Source of the DNA: Pseudomonas protegens CHA0 | GTDB lineage: Bacteria > Pseudomonadota > Gammaproteobacteria > Pseudomonadales > Pseudomonadaceae | Direction of reading: 5' to 3' | DNA: 64,000 nt | Assembly: GCF_000397205.1 (NCBI RefSeq) | Contig: NC_021237.1 | Span: 4,465,001 to 4,529,000 of the forward strand | In this document: piece after piece, positions 26,685 to 36,924 of the stretch | Numbering within the stretch: position 1 is the stretch's first letter | Layout of the letters: each line of letters begins with the position of its first letter | Position numbers and translations under genes: made by a program | The notes under the pieces: generated by a model | What the model saw: only the letters and a program-made list of their open reading frames with translations | Told to the model about the DNA's origin: nothing | The model's database searches: none

Positions 26685-27848
26685 ATGAGTTACCCGACCC
26701 TGAACTTCGCCCTCGGTGAAACCATCGACATGCTGCGCCAACAGGTCCAGGCCTTCGTCAAGGCGGAGCTGGCACCCCGGGCAGCGCAGATCGATGTCGA
26801 CAACCTGTTCCCCGCCGACATGTGGCGCAAATTCGGCGACATGGGCCTCTTGGGCATCACCGTGGCGGAAGAATACGGTGGCGCCGGCCTGGGTTACTTG
26901 GCGCATGTGGTGGCCATGGAGGAGATCAGCCGCGGCTCGGCCTCGGTGGCGCTGTCCTACGGCGCGCACTCCAACCTCTGCGTGAACCAGATCAACCGCA
27001 ACGGCAACCACGAACAGAAGAGCAAATACCTGCCCAAGCTGATCAGCGGCGAACACATCGGCGCCCTGGCCATGAGCGAACCCAATGCCGGCTCCGACGT
27101 GGTGTCGATGAAGCTGCGGGCCGACAAACGCGGCGACCATTTCGTGCTCAACGGCAGCAAGACCTGGATCACCAACGGCCCCGATGCCAACACCTACGTG
27201 ATCTACGCCAAGACCGACCTGGAGAAAGGCCCCCACGGCATCACCGCGTTCATCGTCGAGCGCGACTGGAAAGGCTTCAGCCGCAGCAACAAGTTCGACA
27301 AGCTGGGCATGCGCGGCTCCAACACCTGCGAGCTGTTCTTCGATGACGTGGAAGTGCCGGAGGAAAACATCCTCGGCGTGCTCAATGGTGGCGTCAAAGT
27401 GCTGATGAGCGGCCTCGACTACGAGCGCGTGGTGCTCTCCGGCGGCCCCACCGGGATCATGCAGGCCTGCATGGACCTGGTGGTGCCCTACATCCACGAC
27501 CGCAAGCAGTTCGGCCAGAGCATCGGCGAATTCCAGCTGATCCAGGGCAAGATCGCCGACATGTACACCCAGCTCAACGCCAGCCGCGCCTACCTGTATG
27601 CGGTGGCCCAAGCCTGCGAGCGCGGCGAAACCACCCGCAAGGATGCCGCCGGAGTGATCCTCTACAGCGCCGAGCGCGCGACCCAGATGGCCCTCGACGC
27701 AATCCAGATCCTCGGCGGCAACGGCTACATCAATGAATTCCCCGCCGGCCGCCTGCTGCGCGACGCCAAGCTCTACGAGATCGGCGCCGGCACCAGCGAG
27801 ATCCGCCGCATGCTGATCGGTCGCGAACTGTTCAACGAAACCCGCTAA
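26685..27848 (+). CDS. liuA: Isovaleryl-CoA dehydrogenase
   Basis: A 387-residue acyl-CoA dehydrogenase. It converts isovaleryl-CoA to 3-methylcrotonyl-CoA, using FAD and passing electrons to ETF. Motifs: [38 protein letters not shown] and [42 protein letters not shown]. The catalytic Glu is in [13 protein letters not shown] (about Glu247), the helix-G position characteristic of isovaleryl-CoA dehydrogenases rather than the usual later position. It is first of the liuABCD operon, with a LiuR site and a CA motif upstream, and liuB starts 11 bases after its stop. Confidence 0.97.
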   Translation: MSYPTLNFALGETIDMLRQQVQAFVKAELAPRAAQIDVDNLFPADMWRKFGDMGLLGITVAEEYGGAGLGYLAHVVAMEEISRGSASVALSYGAHSNLCVNQINRNGNHEQKSKYLPKLISGEHIGALAMSEPNAGSDVVSMKLRADKRGDHFVLNGSKTWITNGPDANTYVIYAKTDLEKGPHGITAFIVERDWKGFSRSNKFDKLGMRGSNTCELFFDDVEVPEENILGVLNGGVKVLMSGLDYERVVLSGGPTGIMQACMDLVVPYIHDRKQFGQSIGEFQLIQGKIADMYTQLNASRAYLYAVAQACERGETTRKDAAGVILYSAERATQMALDAIQILGGNGYINEFPAGRLLRDAKLYEIGAGTSEIRRMLIGRELFNETR

Positions 27849-27859
27849 CGGAGCTGTCC

Positions 27860-29467
<1,608 letters not shown>

Positions 29468-29484
29468 TCCTGCGCGAGAAGAAC

Positions 29485-30300
29485 ATGAGCGACTTCAATA
29501 CCCTGGAACTGCTGCGTGACCCTCGAGGCTTCGCCACCCTGTGGCTCAGCCGCGAAGACAAGAACAACGCCTTCAACGCCGAAATGATCCGTGAACTGAT
29601 CCTCGCCCTGGATCAGGTGCAGGGCGACCCGAGCCTGCGCTTCCTGCTGCTGCGCGGGCGCGGCCGGCATTTCAGCGCCGGCGCCGACCTGGCCTGGATG
29701 CAGCAATCGGCCGAGCTCGACTACCACACCAACCTCGACGACGCCCGGGAACTGGCGGAGCTGATGTACAACCTGGCCAAGCTGAAGATCCCGACCCTGG
29801 CGGTGGTGCAAGGCGCGGCCTTTGGCGGGGCCCTGGGCCTGATCAGTTGCTGCGACATGGCCATTGGCAGTGACGAGGCGCAATTCTGCCTCTCCGAAGT
29901 GCGCATCGGCCTGGCACCAGCGGTCATCAGCCCGTTCGTGGTCCAGGCCATCGGCGAACGCGCTGCCCGCCGCTATGCCCTCACCGCCGAACGCTTTGGC
30001 GGCCAGCGGGCGCGGGAAATCGGTCTCCTGGCAGAAAGCTATCCCGCCGCAGAGCTGGATCAACAGGTCCAGCAGTGGGTCGACAATCTGCTGCTCAACA
30101 GTCCCCAGGCGATGCGCGCCAGCAAGGACCTGCTGCGGGAAGTGGGCAACGGCGCGTTGACCACCGCCCTGCGTCGCTATTGCGAAAACGCCATCGCCCG
30201 CATCCGGGTCAGCGCCGAAGGCCAGGAAGGCCTGCGGGCATTCCTGGAAAAACGCCCGCCCAGCTGGCAGTCCGAGACCACGTCCAAGGAGTCCCGTTGA
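29485..30300 (+). CDS. liuC: 3-methylglutaconyl-CoA hydratase
   Basis: A 271-residue enoyl-CoA hydratase/isomerase-fold enzyme. It hydrates 3-methylglutaconyl-CoA to HMG-CoA. Visible features are the oxyanion-hole segments HFSAGADLAWM and VQGAAFGGALGLISCCDMAIG, and SEVRIGLAPAVISPFV with the catalytic Glu region. P. aeruginosa LiuC belongs to the same group. Its TGA overlaps the ATG of liuD as TGATG, showing tight translational coupling. There is a 17-base gap after liuB. Confidence 0.94.
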   Translation: MSDFNTLELLRDPRGFATLWLSREDKNNAFNAEMIRELILALDQVQGDPSLRFLLLRGRGRHFSAGADLAWMQQSAELDYHTNLDDARELAELMYNLAKLKIPTLAVVQGAAFGGALGLISCCDMAIGSDEAQFCLSEVRIGLAPAVISPFVVQAIGERAARRYALTAERFGGQRAREIGLLAESYPAAELDQQVQQWVDNLLLNSPQAMRASKDLLREVGNGALTTALRRYCENAIARIRVSAEGQEGLRAFLEKRPPSWQSETTSKESR

Positions 30301-32246
30301 TGAGCGCCCCTGTTCTAGACACCCTGCTGGTGGCCAACCGCGGCGAGATCGCCTGCCGGGTGATGCGCACCGCCAAGGCCCTGGGCCTGACCACCGTGGC
30401 CGTGCACAGCGCTACCGACCGCGACGCCCGGCACAGCCGTGAAGCGGATATCCGCGTGGACCTGGGCGGCAGCAAGGCTGCCGACAGCTACCTGCAGATC
30501 GACAAGCTGATTGCCGCCGCCCGGGCCAGCGGCGCCCAGGCCATCCATCCCGGGTATGGATTTCTCTCGGAGAACGCCGGTTTTGCCCGAGCCATCGAAG
30601 CCGCCGGGCTGATTTTCCTCGGCCCGCCTGCCGCGGCCATCGACGCCATGGGCAGCAAGTCGGCAGCCAAGGCGCTGATGGAAACCGCCGGGGTGCCCCT
30701 GGTTCCGGGTTACCACGGTGAAGCCCAGGACCTGGAAACCTTCCGCAATGCCGCCGAACGCATCGGCTACCCGGTGCTGCTCAAGGCCACCGCGGGCGGT
30801 GGCGGCAAGGGCATGAAAGTCGTCGAGGACGTCAGCCAACTGGCCGAAGCCCTGGCCTCGGCCCAGCGCGAAGCCCAGTCGTCCTTCGGCGATTCGCGGA
30901 TGCTGGTGGAAAAGTACCTGCTCAAGACACGGCACGTGGAGATCCAGGTGTTTGCCGACCAGCACGGCAACTGCCTGTACCTCAACGAACGCGACTGTTC
31001 GATCCAGCGCCGCCACCAGAAAGTGGTCGAGGAAGCTCCGGCCCCGGGCCTCAGCCCCGAACTGCGCAAGGCCATGGGCGAAGCCGCGGTGCGCGCGGCC
31101 CAGGCCATTGGCTACGTGGGCGCGGGCACCGTGGAGTTTCTCCTGGATGCCCGTGGCGAGTTCTTCTTCATGGAGATGAACACCCGATTGCAGGTGGAAC
31201 ACCCGGTCACCGAGGCCATCACCGGCCTGGACCTGGTGGCCTGGCAGATCCGCGTGGCCCGCGGCGAAACCCTGCCCATCAGCCAGGAGCAGGTGCCACT
31301 GCGCGGGCATGCGATCGAAGTACGGCTGTATGCCGAAGACCCGGCCAACGACTTTCTTCCGGCCACCGGGCGCCTGGAGCTGTACCGCGAATCGGTTGCA
31401 GGCCCCGGTCGGCGGGTGGACAGCGGTGTCGAGGAAGGCGACAGCGTTTCGCCCTTCTACGACCCGATGCTGGGCAAGCTCATTGCCTGGGGCGAAGACC
31501 GCGAGCAGGCGCGCCTGCGGTTGCTGAGCATGCTGGACGAGTTCGTCATCGGCGGCCTGAAGACCAACCTGGCGTTTCTGCGGCGCATCATTGCCCACCC
31601 GGCCTTTGCCGAAGCGCAGCTGGATACCGGCTTTATCCCTCGCTATCAGGAGCAGTTGCTGCCAGCCGCAGGCGAGCTGAGTGCAGACTTCTGGCAAGCG
31701 GCCGCCCACGCCTTCAGCCAGAGCCAGCCGCCACGCACACGAAGCGATGATCCCGACTCGCCATGGTCCGCCATCAACGGCTGGCGCAACGGCCTGCCAG
31801 CGCAAACCAGCCTGCACCTGAGCTGCGCCGGCCAGGATCAGGCCATCAGCCTTGGCGCTCGCACTGCGGCCTTTGAGCTGCAGGGCGAGCACCTATGGAC
31901 AGAGCAACAGGGACTGCGCCGCGAGCACCGGGCCATCCGTCGCGGCGACACCCTGTACCTGAACTGGCAGGGCGACACACATGCCGTCAGCGCCTATGAC
32001 CCGATTGCCGCGGCCGAAGCCAGCCATAGCCAGCAAGGCGGGCTGACTGCGCCGATGAATGGCAGCATCGTTCGGATATTGGTCAGCCCGGGGCAAAGCG
32101 TCGAGGCCGGTGCACAACTGGTAGTGCTGGAAGCCATGAAGATGGAACACAGCATTCGTGCCCCCCAGGCCGGGGTCATCAAGGCGCTGTATTGCCAGGA
32201 AGGCGAAATGGTCAGCGAAGGCAGTGCATTGGTGGAGTTGGAATAA
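30300..32246 (+). CDS. liuD: 3-methylcrotonyl-CoA carboxylase, alpha (biotin-bearing) subunit
   Basis: A 648-residue subunit. The biotin carboxylase domain (LLVANRGEIACRVMRTAKALG, ATP-grasp glycine loop TAGGGGKGMKVV, RDCSIQRRHQKVVEEAPAPGL, EMNTRLQVEHPVTE) covers about residues 1-450. The BT linker region follows, then the biotinyl domain at the C-terminus with EAMKMEHSI and biotin-accepting Lys614. It works with LiuB. ATG 30300 begins the conserved domain and overlaps the liuC stop; a longer in-frame extension reaching back to 30075 lies inside liuC and is not used. A terminator follows. Confidence 0.97.
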   Translation: MSAPVLDTLLVANRGEIACRVMRTAKALGLTTVAVHSATDRDARHSREADIRVDLGGSKAADSYLQIDKLIAAARASGAQAIHPGYGFLSENAGFARAIEAAGLIFLGPPAAAIDAMGSKSAAKALMETAGVPLVPGYHGEAQDLETFRNAAERIGYPVLLKATAGGGGKGMKVVEDVSQLAEALASAQREAQSSFGDSRMLVEKYLLKTRHVEIQVFADQHGNCLYLNERDCSIQRRHQKVVEEAPAPGLSPELRKAMGEAAVRAAQAIGYVGAGTVEFLLDARGEFFFMEMNTRLQVEHPVTEAITGLDLVAWQIRVARGETLPISQEQVPLRGHAIEVRLYAEDPANDFLPATGRLELYRESVAGPGRRVDSGVEEGDSVSPFYDPMLGKLIAWGEDREQARLRLLSMLDEFVIGGLKTNLAFLRRIIAHPAFAEAQLDTGFIPRYQEQLLPAAGELSADFWQAAAHAFSQSQPPRTRSDDPDSPWSAINGWRNGLPAQTSLHLSCAGQDQAISLGARTAAFELQGEHLWTEQQGLRREHRAIRRGDTLYLNWQGDTHAVSAYDPIAAAEASHSQQGGLTAPMNGSIVRILVSPGQSVEAGAQLVVLEAMKMEHSIRAPQAGVIKALYCQEGEMVSEGSALVELE

Positions 32247-32258
32247 CTCCCAAGTAAG

Positions 32259-32292
32259 AAAGCCCCTTCCTGTTTGCAGGAAGGGGCTTCTA
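32259..32292. terminator. Bidirectional terminator after liuD
   Basis: AGCCCCTTCCTG-TTTG-CAGGAAGGGGCT is a 12-bp perfect stem between liuD and the convergent repressor gene, with A-rich sequence on the left and TTC on the right. Confidence 0.9.
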
Positions 32293-32299
32293 GGGAAAG

Positions 32300-32965
32300 T
32301 TAAAACTTCGCAGTAGCTTGTACGACTACACCAATAATCCGGCACTTGTCGCTGTAGAGCATCTTCGGATAAGTAGGATTGAGCGGAACCAGGTAACGCA
32401 AACCACCCTCTTGCACCAACTTGCGGAAGATCGCCTCGTCACTACCAGGACACTGTACAACCACCAACTTCCCGGGTTCGGCGCCAATCGCCGGGTCCAC
32501 CAGGATCAGCATGTCCTGGCTGATGCTCAGACCGCTGGGAGCGATCATCGCGTCGCCGACCACCACCAGCCAGAATGCCGCGCCCCGGGCCTGATAGTCG
32601 GAAAGCTCGTAGCGCTCCGGCACGTAGGCAGGCTGCCCGTCTTCGCGAACCTCGCCGGCCACCCGCCAATCGCTCACCGGGTAACGGAAGTACGGGTTGT
32701 ACTTGTTGAGGAGCGCAGGCCCGTCTGCCAGGGGCTCGCCATCGTCTCCTAGCAAGGGTTTCTCGCGGACCACCAGGGCCACTTCGAGAAAGCCCATGCC
32801 GATCTCTTCCAGCACCCGGTTCATGTCTTCGATCTTCGGTTGGCGGCGCTTGCTCAACCAGTGACCGATACCCCCTTGAGACATGCCCAGGCGCTCGGCG
32901 AGCTTTTCCTGTGTGACCTTGCGGCCTTTCATGTTGGCTTTGACCAACTCGATCCATTTGTCCAT
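32300..32965 (-). CDS. XRE/S24-type (PrtR/LexA-like) repressor with Ala at the catalytic Ser position
   Basis: A 221-residue regulator. Residues 6-62 form a helix-turn-helix (TQEKLAERLGMSQGGIGHWLSKRRQP). Residues 95-215 form an S24 domain with the Ala103-Gly104 cleavage bond in context (WRVAGEVRE) and the general-base Lys182 (IFRKLVQEGG). The nucleophile motif normally reading GDSM is GDAM here, Ala139 encoded GCG. Relatives such as PrtR are cleaved when RecA is activated; without the Ser this one should not self-cleave. ATG 32965 was chosen as the domain start. Three AATAC/GTATT repeats lie upstream, between it and a divergent small gene, so it probably represses both. Confidence 0.85.
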   Translation of the reverse strand: MDKWIELVKANMKGRKVTQEKLAERLGMSQGGIGHWLSKRRQPKIEDMNRVLEEIGMGFLEVALVVREKPLLGDDGEPLADGPALLNKYNPYFRYPVSDWRVAGEVREDGQPAYVPERYELSDYQARGAAFWLVVVGDAMIAPSGLSISQDMLILVDPAIGAEPGKLVVVQCPGSDEAIFRKLVQEGGLRYLVPLNPTYPKMLYSDKCRIIGVVVQATAKF

Positions 32966-32974
32966 GGGCCGAAC

Positions 32975-33047
32975 AATACGTTGTGTATTTCCAGCCTCAA
33001 CACACAACTTGTAGTATTTGAAATCCCGTCACAATTACAATGTGTAT
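32975..33047. promoter_or_regulatory. Operator-like repeats between the repressor and the DUF6124-like gene
   Basis: AATACGTTGTGTATT at 32975-32989 is an interrupted palindrome (AATAC-N5-GTATT). Related arms recur at 33002-33018 (ACACAACTTGTAGTATT) and 33032-33047 (AATTACAATGTGTATT). Their spacing of about 29-30 bases and divergent setting suggest the repressor's binding array. Confidence 0.6.
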
Positions 33048-33096
33048 TAACATCGGCCTACCCCTATTTCCTTTCTCAGACAGGGCAGAACACTTC

Positions 33097-33444
33097 ATGA
33101 ACACAAGCAGCAAGGACGTGCCGGAACTCGATACAGAGACCACATTAAGCTCACTCAAGGACAGCCAGGCTGCCCGACGCGCAATGGACTATTACTTGAA
33201 GCCGGCCATTACCGAGTCAGACAAGGAAGAGAAGTTCTTCGAAATCAGGCGCAGCCTGAGCAGCGAGGAAGCCATGATCCACGCCTCCGACCTGCTGCGC
33301 TGTGCAGCGGCCACCGCCTACGATGCAGCGGACAATCTGCGGGGAGCCAATCGCGACCTGGCGTTTTCAGTGGTGCACATGATCGATCTGGCCAAGGCCC
33401 TGGTGGACAAATCACTGGAAAGCCAGCGCGTTGAGTCGAACTGA
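33097..33444 (+). CDS. Small DUF6124-like protein of unknown function
   Basis: A 115-residue acidic, Ala-rich, helical protein. It has a disordered N-terminus (NTSSKDVPELDTET) and a helical core LRCAAATAYDAADNLRGANRDLAFSVVHMIDLAKALVDKSLE. Proteins with this pattern are common in Pseudomonas (DUF3077/DUF6124-type) and often occur in many copies per genome; none has an established role that I know of. ATG 33097 begins the recognisable part. It is divergent from the S24-type repressor and may be under its control. Confidence 0.7.
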   Translation: MNTSSKDVPELDTETTLSSLKDSQAARRAMDYYLKPAITESDKEEKFFEIRRSLSSEEAMIHASDLLRCAAATAYDAADNLRGANRDLAFSVVHMIDLAKALVDKSLESQRVESN

Positions 33445-33533
33445 AGCCCTGCGTACGGCTGGACGTGAAGCCAGCGACGGGAAAAAACGGAAGTGGAAAA
33501 ATATTTTCCGGAAGGCGGGGAAAAACATTTGAC

Positions 33534-33561
33534 TTGCAAATGATAATGATTATTATTGCAA
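33534..33561. promoter_or_regulatory. Fur box and promoter of prrF
   Basis: The stretch TGATAATGATTATTATTGCA, flanked by TTGCAA arms, closely matches the GATAATGATAATCATTATC Fur consensus and overlaps a TATTAT -10 element about 7 bases before the predicted sRNA start. It gives iron-loaded Fur repression of the sRNA. Confidence 0.9.
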
Positions 33562-33677
33562 GCAACTGGTCGCGAGATCAGTCGATAGCCCAAAGGACCT
33601 TAGGTCGGACCTTTGGATTATCTCCTCATCAGGCTAATCACGGTTTTTGACCCGGCTTTTTGCCGGGTCTTTTTTTT
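33562..33677 (+). ncRNA. prrF: PrrF iron-responsive small RNA
   Basis: The sequence begins AACTGGTCGCGAGATCAG, a 5' hairpin shared by Pseudomonas PrrF1/PrrF2. It has a middle hairpin (CCAAAGG...CCTTTGG), then the conserved unstructured seed region CCTCATCAGGCTAATCACGG and GTTTTTGA, then a rho-independent terminator. Under iron starvation PrrF RNAs, with Hfq, repress iron-rich proteins such as SodB and TCA-cycle enzymes. Only one copy is in this window; P. aeruginosa has two in tandem, whereas fluorescens-group genomes keep them apart. Confidence 0.93.
33649..33677 (+). terminator. Terminator of prrF
   Basis: GACCCGGC-TTTTT-GCCGGGTC is an 8-bp stem followed by eight T. Confidence 0.93.
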
Positions 33678-33931
33678 GCCAGTTTTTCTGGCTTGGCTTC
33701 AGGCTAATGAAGACTGTAGGTGTCGCAAAAAATAATGGCGGCGATGATAGCAAAAGAATGTCCTTTTGCAAGCAAACGCCCGTCGTAAAAGCCTCGCAAA
33801 TCAAAAAGTAGCGCTTGAGAATCAATCGCATAGCCACTAAGCTTCGTCTGCGTCAAGGACGACGCCCCCCTTCTTTTACCCCCCCTTCTGTGTAGAGTAG
33901 CGCTCATAACAATCCTGATAAGGAATCGATT
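33678..33931 (+). promoter_or_regulatory. Leader region before the M14 carboxypeptidase
   Basis: About 250 bases without a gene. It includes a CTTTTGCAAGC/GCAAAAGAATG repeat around 33740-33775 and a C-run (33865-33890). I see no clear promoter or terminator. AAGGAATCG before ATG 33932 gives a ribosome site. Confidence 0.35.
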
Positions 33932-35086
33932 ATGACCGTGGGCAATCACACTTCTTTTGATATTTGCGCTGATTTCGACAGTGGCAACATCGACGTACTG
34001 GATATCAGCAACCCGTTGCAGGCACTGCTGGCCATCCGCCCGGATACCCGCAGCCCGCACTTCCAGTGGTTTCATTTCAAGGTCAGCGGCCTGCATGTCG
34101 GCCAGGAACACTGGTTTCGCCTGACCAACGCCAGCCAATCCTCCTACAACAAAGCCTGGACCGGCTATCAGGCAGTGGCCTCCTACGACCATGTGAACTG
34201 GTTTCGCGTACCGACGATCTTCGAAGGCGACGCCTTGCGCTTCAACCTGGAAGCCACCCAGACCCATGCCTGGTTCGCCTACTTCGAACCCTACAGCCGT
34301 GGCCGCCACGACTGGCTGATCGACCAGGCCCTGACCAAGGCCGGCACCGAGTTGCTGGCCGTGGGTAAAAGCGTCGAAGGCCGGGACATCCAGTTGCTGC
34401 GCAAAGGCAGCGGCGCGCCAGGCCAACGCAAGATCTGGATCATCGCCCAGCAGCATCCCGGTGAGCACATGGCCGAATGGTTCATGGAGGGCGTGATCGA
34501 GCGCCTGTTCCGTCACGATGATGCGGAGCTCAACGCGCTACTGGCCAAGGCCGACCTGTACCTGGTGCCGAACATGAACCCCGACGGCGCATTCCACGGC
34601 CACCTGCGCACCAATGCCCAGGGCCAGGACCTGAACCGCGCCTGGCAGACCGCCAGCCAGGAACTCAGCCCGGAAGTGCTGTTCGTCCAGCAGCAGATGG
34701 AACAATACGGCGTCGACCTGTTTCTCGATGTGCACGGCGATGAAGAGATTCCCCACGTGTTCACCGCCGGCTGCGAAGGCAACCCGGGCTACACCCCGCG
34801 ACTGGAGAAGCTCGAGGAGCATTTCCGCAGCCACCTGAAACGCCAGACCCGGGACTTCCAGACCACCCACGGCTACACCCGGGACAAACCCGGCCAGGCC
34901 AACATGGCCCTGGCCTGCAATGCCGTCGGGGAAAAGTACGACTGCCTGGCCCTGACCCTGGAAATGCCCTTCAAGGACCACGATGACAACCCCAACCCGC
35001 TCACCGGCTGGTCGGGCAAACGCTCCATGCAACTGGGCAAGGATGTGCTGAGCACCCTGGCCGACCTGGTGGATCACCTGCGCTGA
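33932..35086 (+). CDS. M14-family cytosolic carboxypeptidase (AGBL/Nna1-like)
   Basis: A 384-residue zinc carboxypeptidase without signal peptide. The N-terminal beta-sandwich typical of cytosolic carboxypeptidases (about residues 1-120, with FQWFHFKVSGLHVGQEHWFRLTNA and YKAW-like NKAWTGYQAVASYD) precedes the peptidase domain. Zn ligands are His175 and Glu178 in QHPGEHMAEW and His268 in DVHGDEE, with catalytic Glu344 in TLEMPFKD. NPDG and DLNRAW substrate-binding segments are present. Eukaryotic relatives remove glutamates from tubulin. The P. aeruginosa and Burkholderia enzymes are structurally known, but their substrate is unclear. It appears monocistronic with a hairpin behind it. Confidence 0.93.
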   Translation: MTVGNHTSFDICADFDSGNIDVLDISNPLQALLAIRPDTRSPHFQWFHFKVSGLHVGQEHWFRLTNASQSSYNKAWTGYQAVASYDHVNWFRVPTIFEGDALRFNLEATQTHAWFAYFEPYSRGRHDWLIDQALTKAGTELLAVGKSVEGRDIQLLRKGSGAPGQRKIWIIAQQHPGEHMAEWFMEGVIERLFRHDDAELNALLAKADLYLVPNMNPDGAFHGHLRTNAQGQDLNRAWQTASQELSPEVLFVQQQMEQYGVDLFLDVHGDEEIPHVFTAGCEGNPGYTPRLEKLEEHFRSHLKRQTRDFQTTHGYTRDKPGQANMALACNAVGEKYDCLALTLEMPFKDHDDNPNPLTGWSGKRSMQLGKDVLSTLADLVDHLR

Positions 35087-35090
35087 ACCC

Positions 35091-35128
35091 GACTGAGGGC
35101 TGCCCCCCCCGTTGCGCAGCCCTCAGTC
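35091..35128. terminator. Long hairpin between convergent M14 and HxlR genes
   Basis: GACTGAGGGCTGC pairs perfectly with GCAGCCCTCAGTC (13 bp) around a C-rich loop. It overlaps the HxlR stop codon at 35123-35125. There is no T run, but its place and strength suggest termination for both genes. Confidence 0.7.
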
Positions 35129-35587
35129 ACCCTCCCCGACCGCCACCCGCCGGCAATCCTCCGGCCCCAGCAAGCGCCCGTCCGCCGAGCGCAGTTCCAG
35201 CGCGCGCAACGGCTGCCCGGTCTGCCGGTCGACCATCCGTGAATGCGCTTCCCCTTCCTGATAGAAAAACGCTTCGCCCCATTGGCGCAAGCCGATGATC
35301 AGGGGAAACAGCCCCCTGCCCTTTTCCGTCAGCACGTACTCCTGGTAGGCACTGCCATCGGACGCCGGGACAACCTCGAACACCCCATGTTCCACCAGGG
35401 TCCGCAGGCGTGTGGCCAGGATGTTCTTGGCCATGCCGAGGTTGCGCTGGAACTCGCCAAAACGGCGGATTCCGTCAAAGGCATCCCGCACGATCAGCAG
35501 CGACCACCAGTCGCCAATGGCGTCCAGTGAGCGGGCAACCGGGCACTCGGCATCTTGCAGGCTGGTGCGCTTGACCATGTAGGGCAT
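35123..35587 (-). CDS. HxlR-family transcriptional regulator
   Basis: A 154-residue winged-helix regulator. It has the HxlR signature: CPVARSLDAIGDWWSLLIVRDAFDGIRRFGEFQRNLGMAKNILATRLRTLVEHGVFE, then YVLTEKGRGLFPLIIGLRQWGE. It is divergent from an MFS transporter, with two GGTT-N9-AACC palindromes between them. It is therefore probably the local repressor, released by an electrophile or drug carried by the pump. The C-terminal 30 residues (GQPLRALELRSADGRLLGPEDC) are usual for one HxlR branch. Confidence 0.92.
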   Translation of the reverse strand: MPYMVKRTSLQDAECPVARSLDAIGDWWSLLIVRDAFDGIRRFGEFQRNLGMAKNILATRLRTLVEHGVFEVVPASDGSAYQEYVLTEKGRGLFPLIIGLRQWGEAFFYQEGEAHSRMVDRQTGQPLRALELRSADGRLLGPEDCRRVAVGEGD

Positions 35588-35611
35588 TCTCCGATCAGGC
35601 CAAAGGAAAGT

Positions 35612-35665
35612 GGTTGCAATATAAAACCACGATCTTTACCGTACAACTGGTTTCATTATGAAACC
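35612..35665. promoter_or_regulatory. Two HxlR operators
   Basis: GGTTGCAATATAAAACC at 35612-35628 and GGTTTCATTATGAAACC at 35649-35665 share GGTT-N9-AACC and lie 37 bases apart between the HxlR gene and the divergent pump. Confidence 0.8.
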
Positions 35666-35682
35666 AAAACCCGGAGCCCAAC

Positions 35683-36903
35683 ATGTCAGCCAATTCTTCC
35701 CCTCATGCCTCGCCTGCTCTTTCCACCAAAGTGGTGCTGCTATTCGCCATCGCCTGCGGTCTGGCGGTGGGTAACGTCTACTACGCCCAGCCACTGCTGG
35801 ATGCCATGGCTCATACCTTCGACCTGGCGCCGGCCACCGTGGGCATCGTCATCACCCTGACCCAGGTCGGCTATGGCCTGGGCCTGCTGTTGCTGGTGCC
35901 CCTGGGGGACCTGTACAACCGGCGACGGCTGATCGTGACCCAGACCCTGCTCTCGGTGCTGGCCCTGCTCACCGTGGCCCTGGCCCCGAGCAGCGCCTGG
36001 CTGCTGCTGGGCATGGCCTGCATCGGCCTGCTGGCGGTGGTAACCCAGGTACTGGTGGCCTACGCCGCCAACCTGGCCCCGGCAGAGCAACGCGGCCGAA
36101 CCGTGGGCATGGTCACCAGCGGCGTGGTGGTAGGCATCCTGCTGGCCCGTACCGTGGCCGGGACCATGGCCGACCTGGCGGGCTGGCGTTCGGTCTATCT
36201 GTTGTCCGCCGGGCTGACCCTGCTGGTGGCCCTGGCCCTGTGGAAAACCCTGCCTACCCGCGAGCAACCCAAGGCCACCCAGGGTTACGGGCAATTGCTC
36301 GGTTCGCTGCTGCAACTGTTCAAGGAGGAAAAAGTGCTGCGGGACCGGGCGGTGCTGGCGATGCTGATCTTCGCCGCCGGCACCGTGCTGTGGACGCCAT
36401 TGGTGTTGCCATTGAGTGCCCCGCCACTGTCCTTGTCCCACACCGAGATCGGCCTGTTCGGCCTCGCCGGCGCGGCAGGCGCCCTGGGCGCGGCACGGGC
36501 CGGGCACCTGGCCGACCGCGGCCTGGCGCAGTGGACCAGCGGCCTGGCACTGGGCCTGATGCTGCTGTCCTGGCTGCCCATTGCCTTCACTCAATCGTCC
36601 CTGTGGGCCCTGCTGTTCGGGGTAATCAGCTTCGACCTGGGCCTGCAGGCCGTGCACGTCACCAGTCAGAGCCTGATCTACAGCGTGCGCCCCGAGGCGC
36701 AGAGCCGACTGGCCGCCGGCTACATGCTGTTCTATTCCCTGGGCAGCGCCGCAGGCTCCATCGCCGCCACCGCCACCTATGCCTGGGCCGGCTGGGCCGG
36801 GGTCTGCCTGCTGGGGGCCGGGATCAACGGCGTGGCGCTGATCTACTGGCTGTGGAGCCTGGCCCCGGGCAAAGCCGCGGCCAGGGTGGGTTGCGCCACT
36901 TGA
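35683..36903 (+). CDS. MFS transporter (drug:H+ antiporter, YgaY/SotB-like)
   Basis: A 406-residue transporter with 12 predicted membrane helices. It begins LLFAIACGLAVGNVYYAQPLLDAMAHTF, has the motif-A loop PLGDLYNRRRLIV between helices 2 and 3 and a motif-C-like stretch GMVTSGVVVGILLARTVAG in helix 5. The NVYYAQPL signature belongs to a sugar/drug efflux subgroup. It is divergent from an HxlR regulator with paired operators, implying inducible export. The substrate is not known. GC content is very high throughout, as usual for this subfamily. Confidence 0.92.
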   Translation: MSANSSPHASPALSTKVVLLFAIACGLAVGNVYYAQPLLDAMAHTFDLAPATVGIVITLTQVGYGLGLLLLVPLGDLYNRRRLIVTQTLLSVLALLTVALAPSSAWLLLGMACIGLLAVVTQVLVAYAANLAPAEQRGRTVGMVTSGVVVGILLARTVAGTMADLAGWRSVYLLSAGLTLLVALALWKTLPTREQPKATQGYGQLLGSLLQLFKEEKVLRDRAVLAMLIFAAGTVLWTPLVLPLSAPPLSLSHTEIGLFGLAGAAGALGAARAGHLADRGLAQWTSGLALGLMLLSWLPIAFTQSSLWALLFGVISFDLGLQAVHVTSQSLIYSVRPEAQSRLAAGYMLFYSLGSAAGSIAATATYAWAGWAGVCLLGAGINGVALIYWLWSLAPGKAAARVGCAT

Positions 36904-36924
36904 GCCCGGCGCCGCCGGGTTCAA

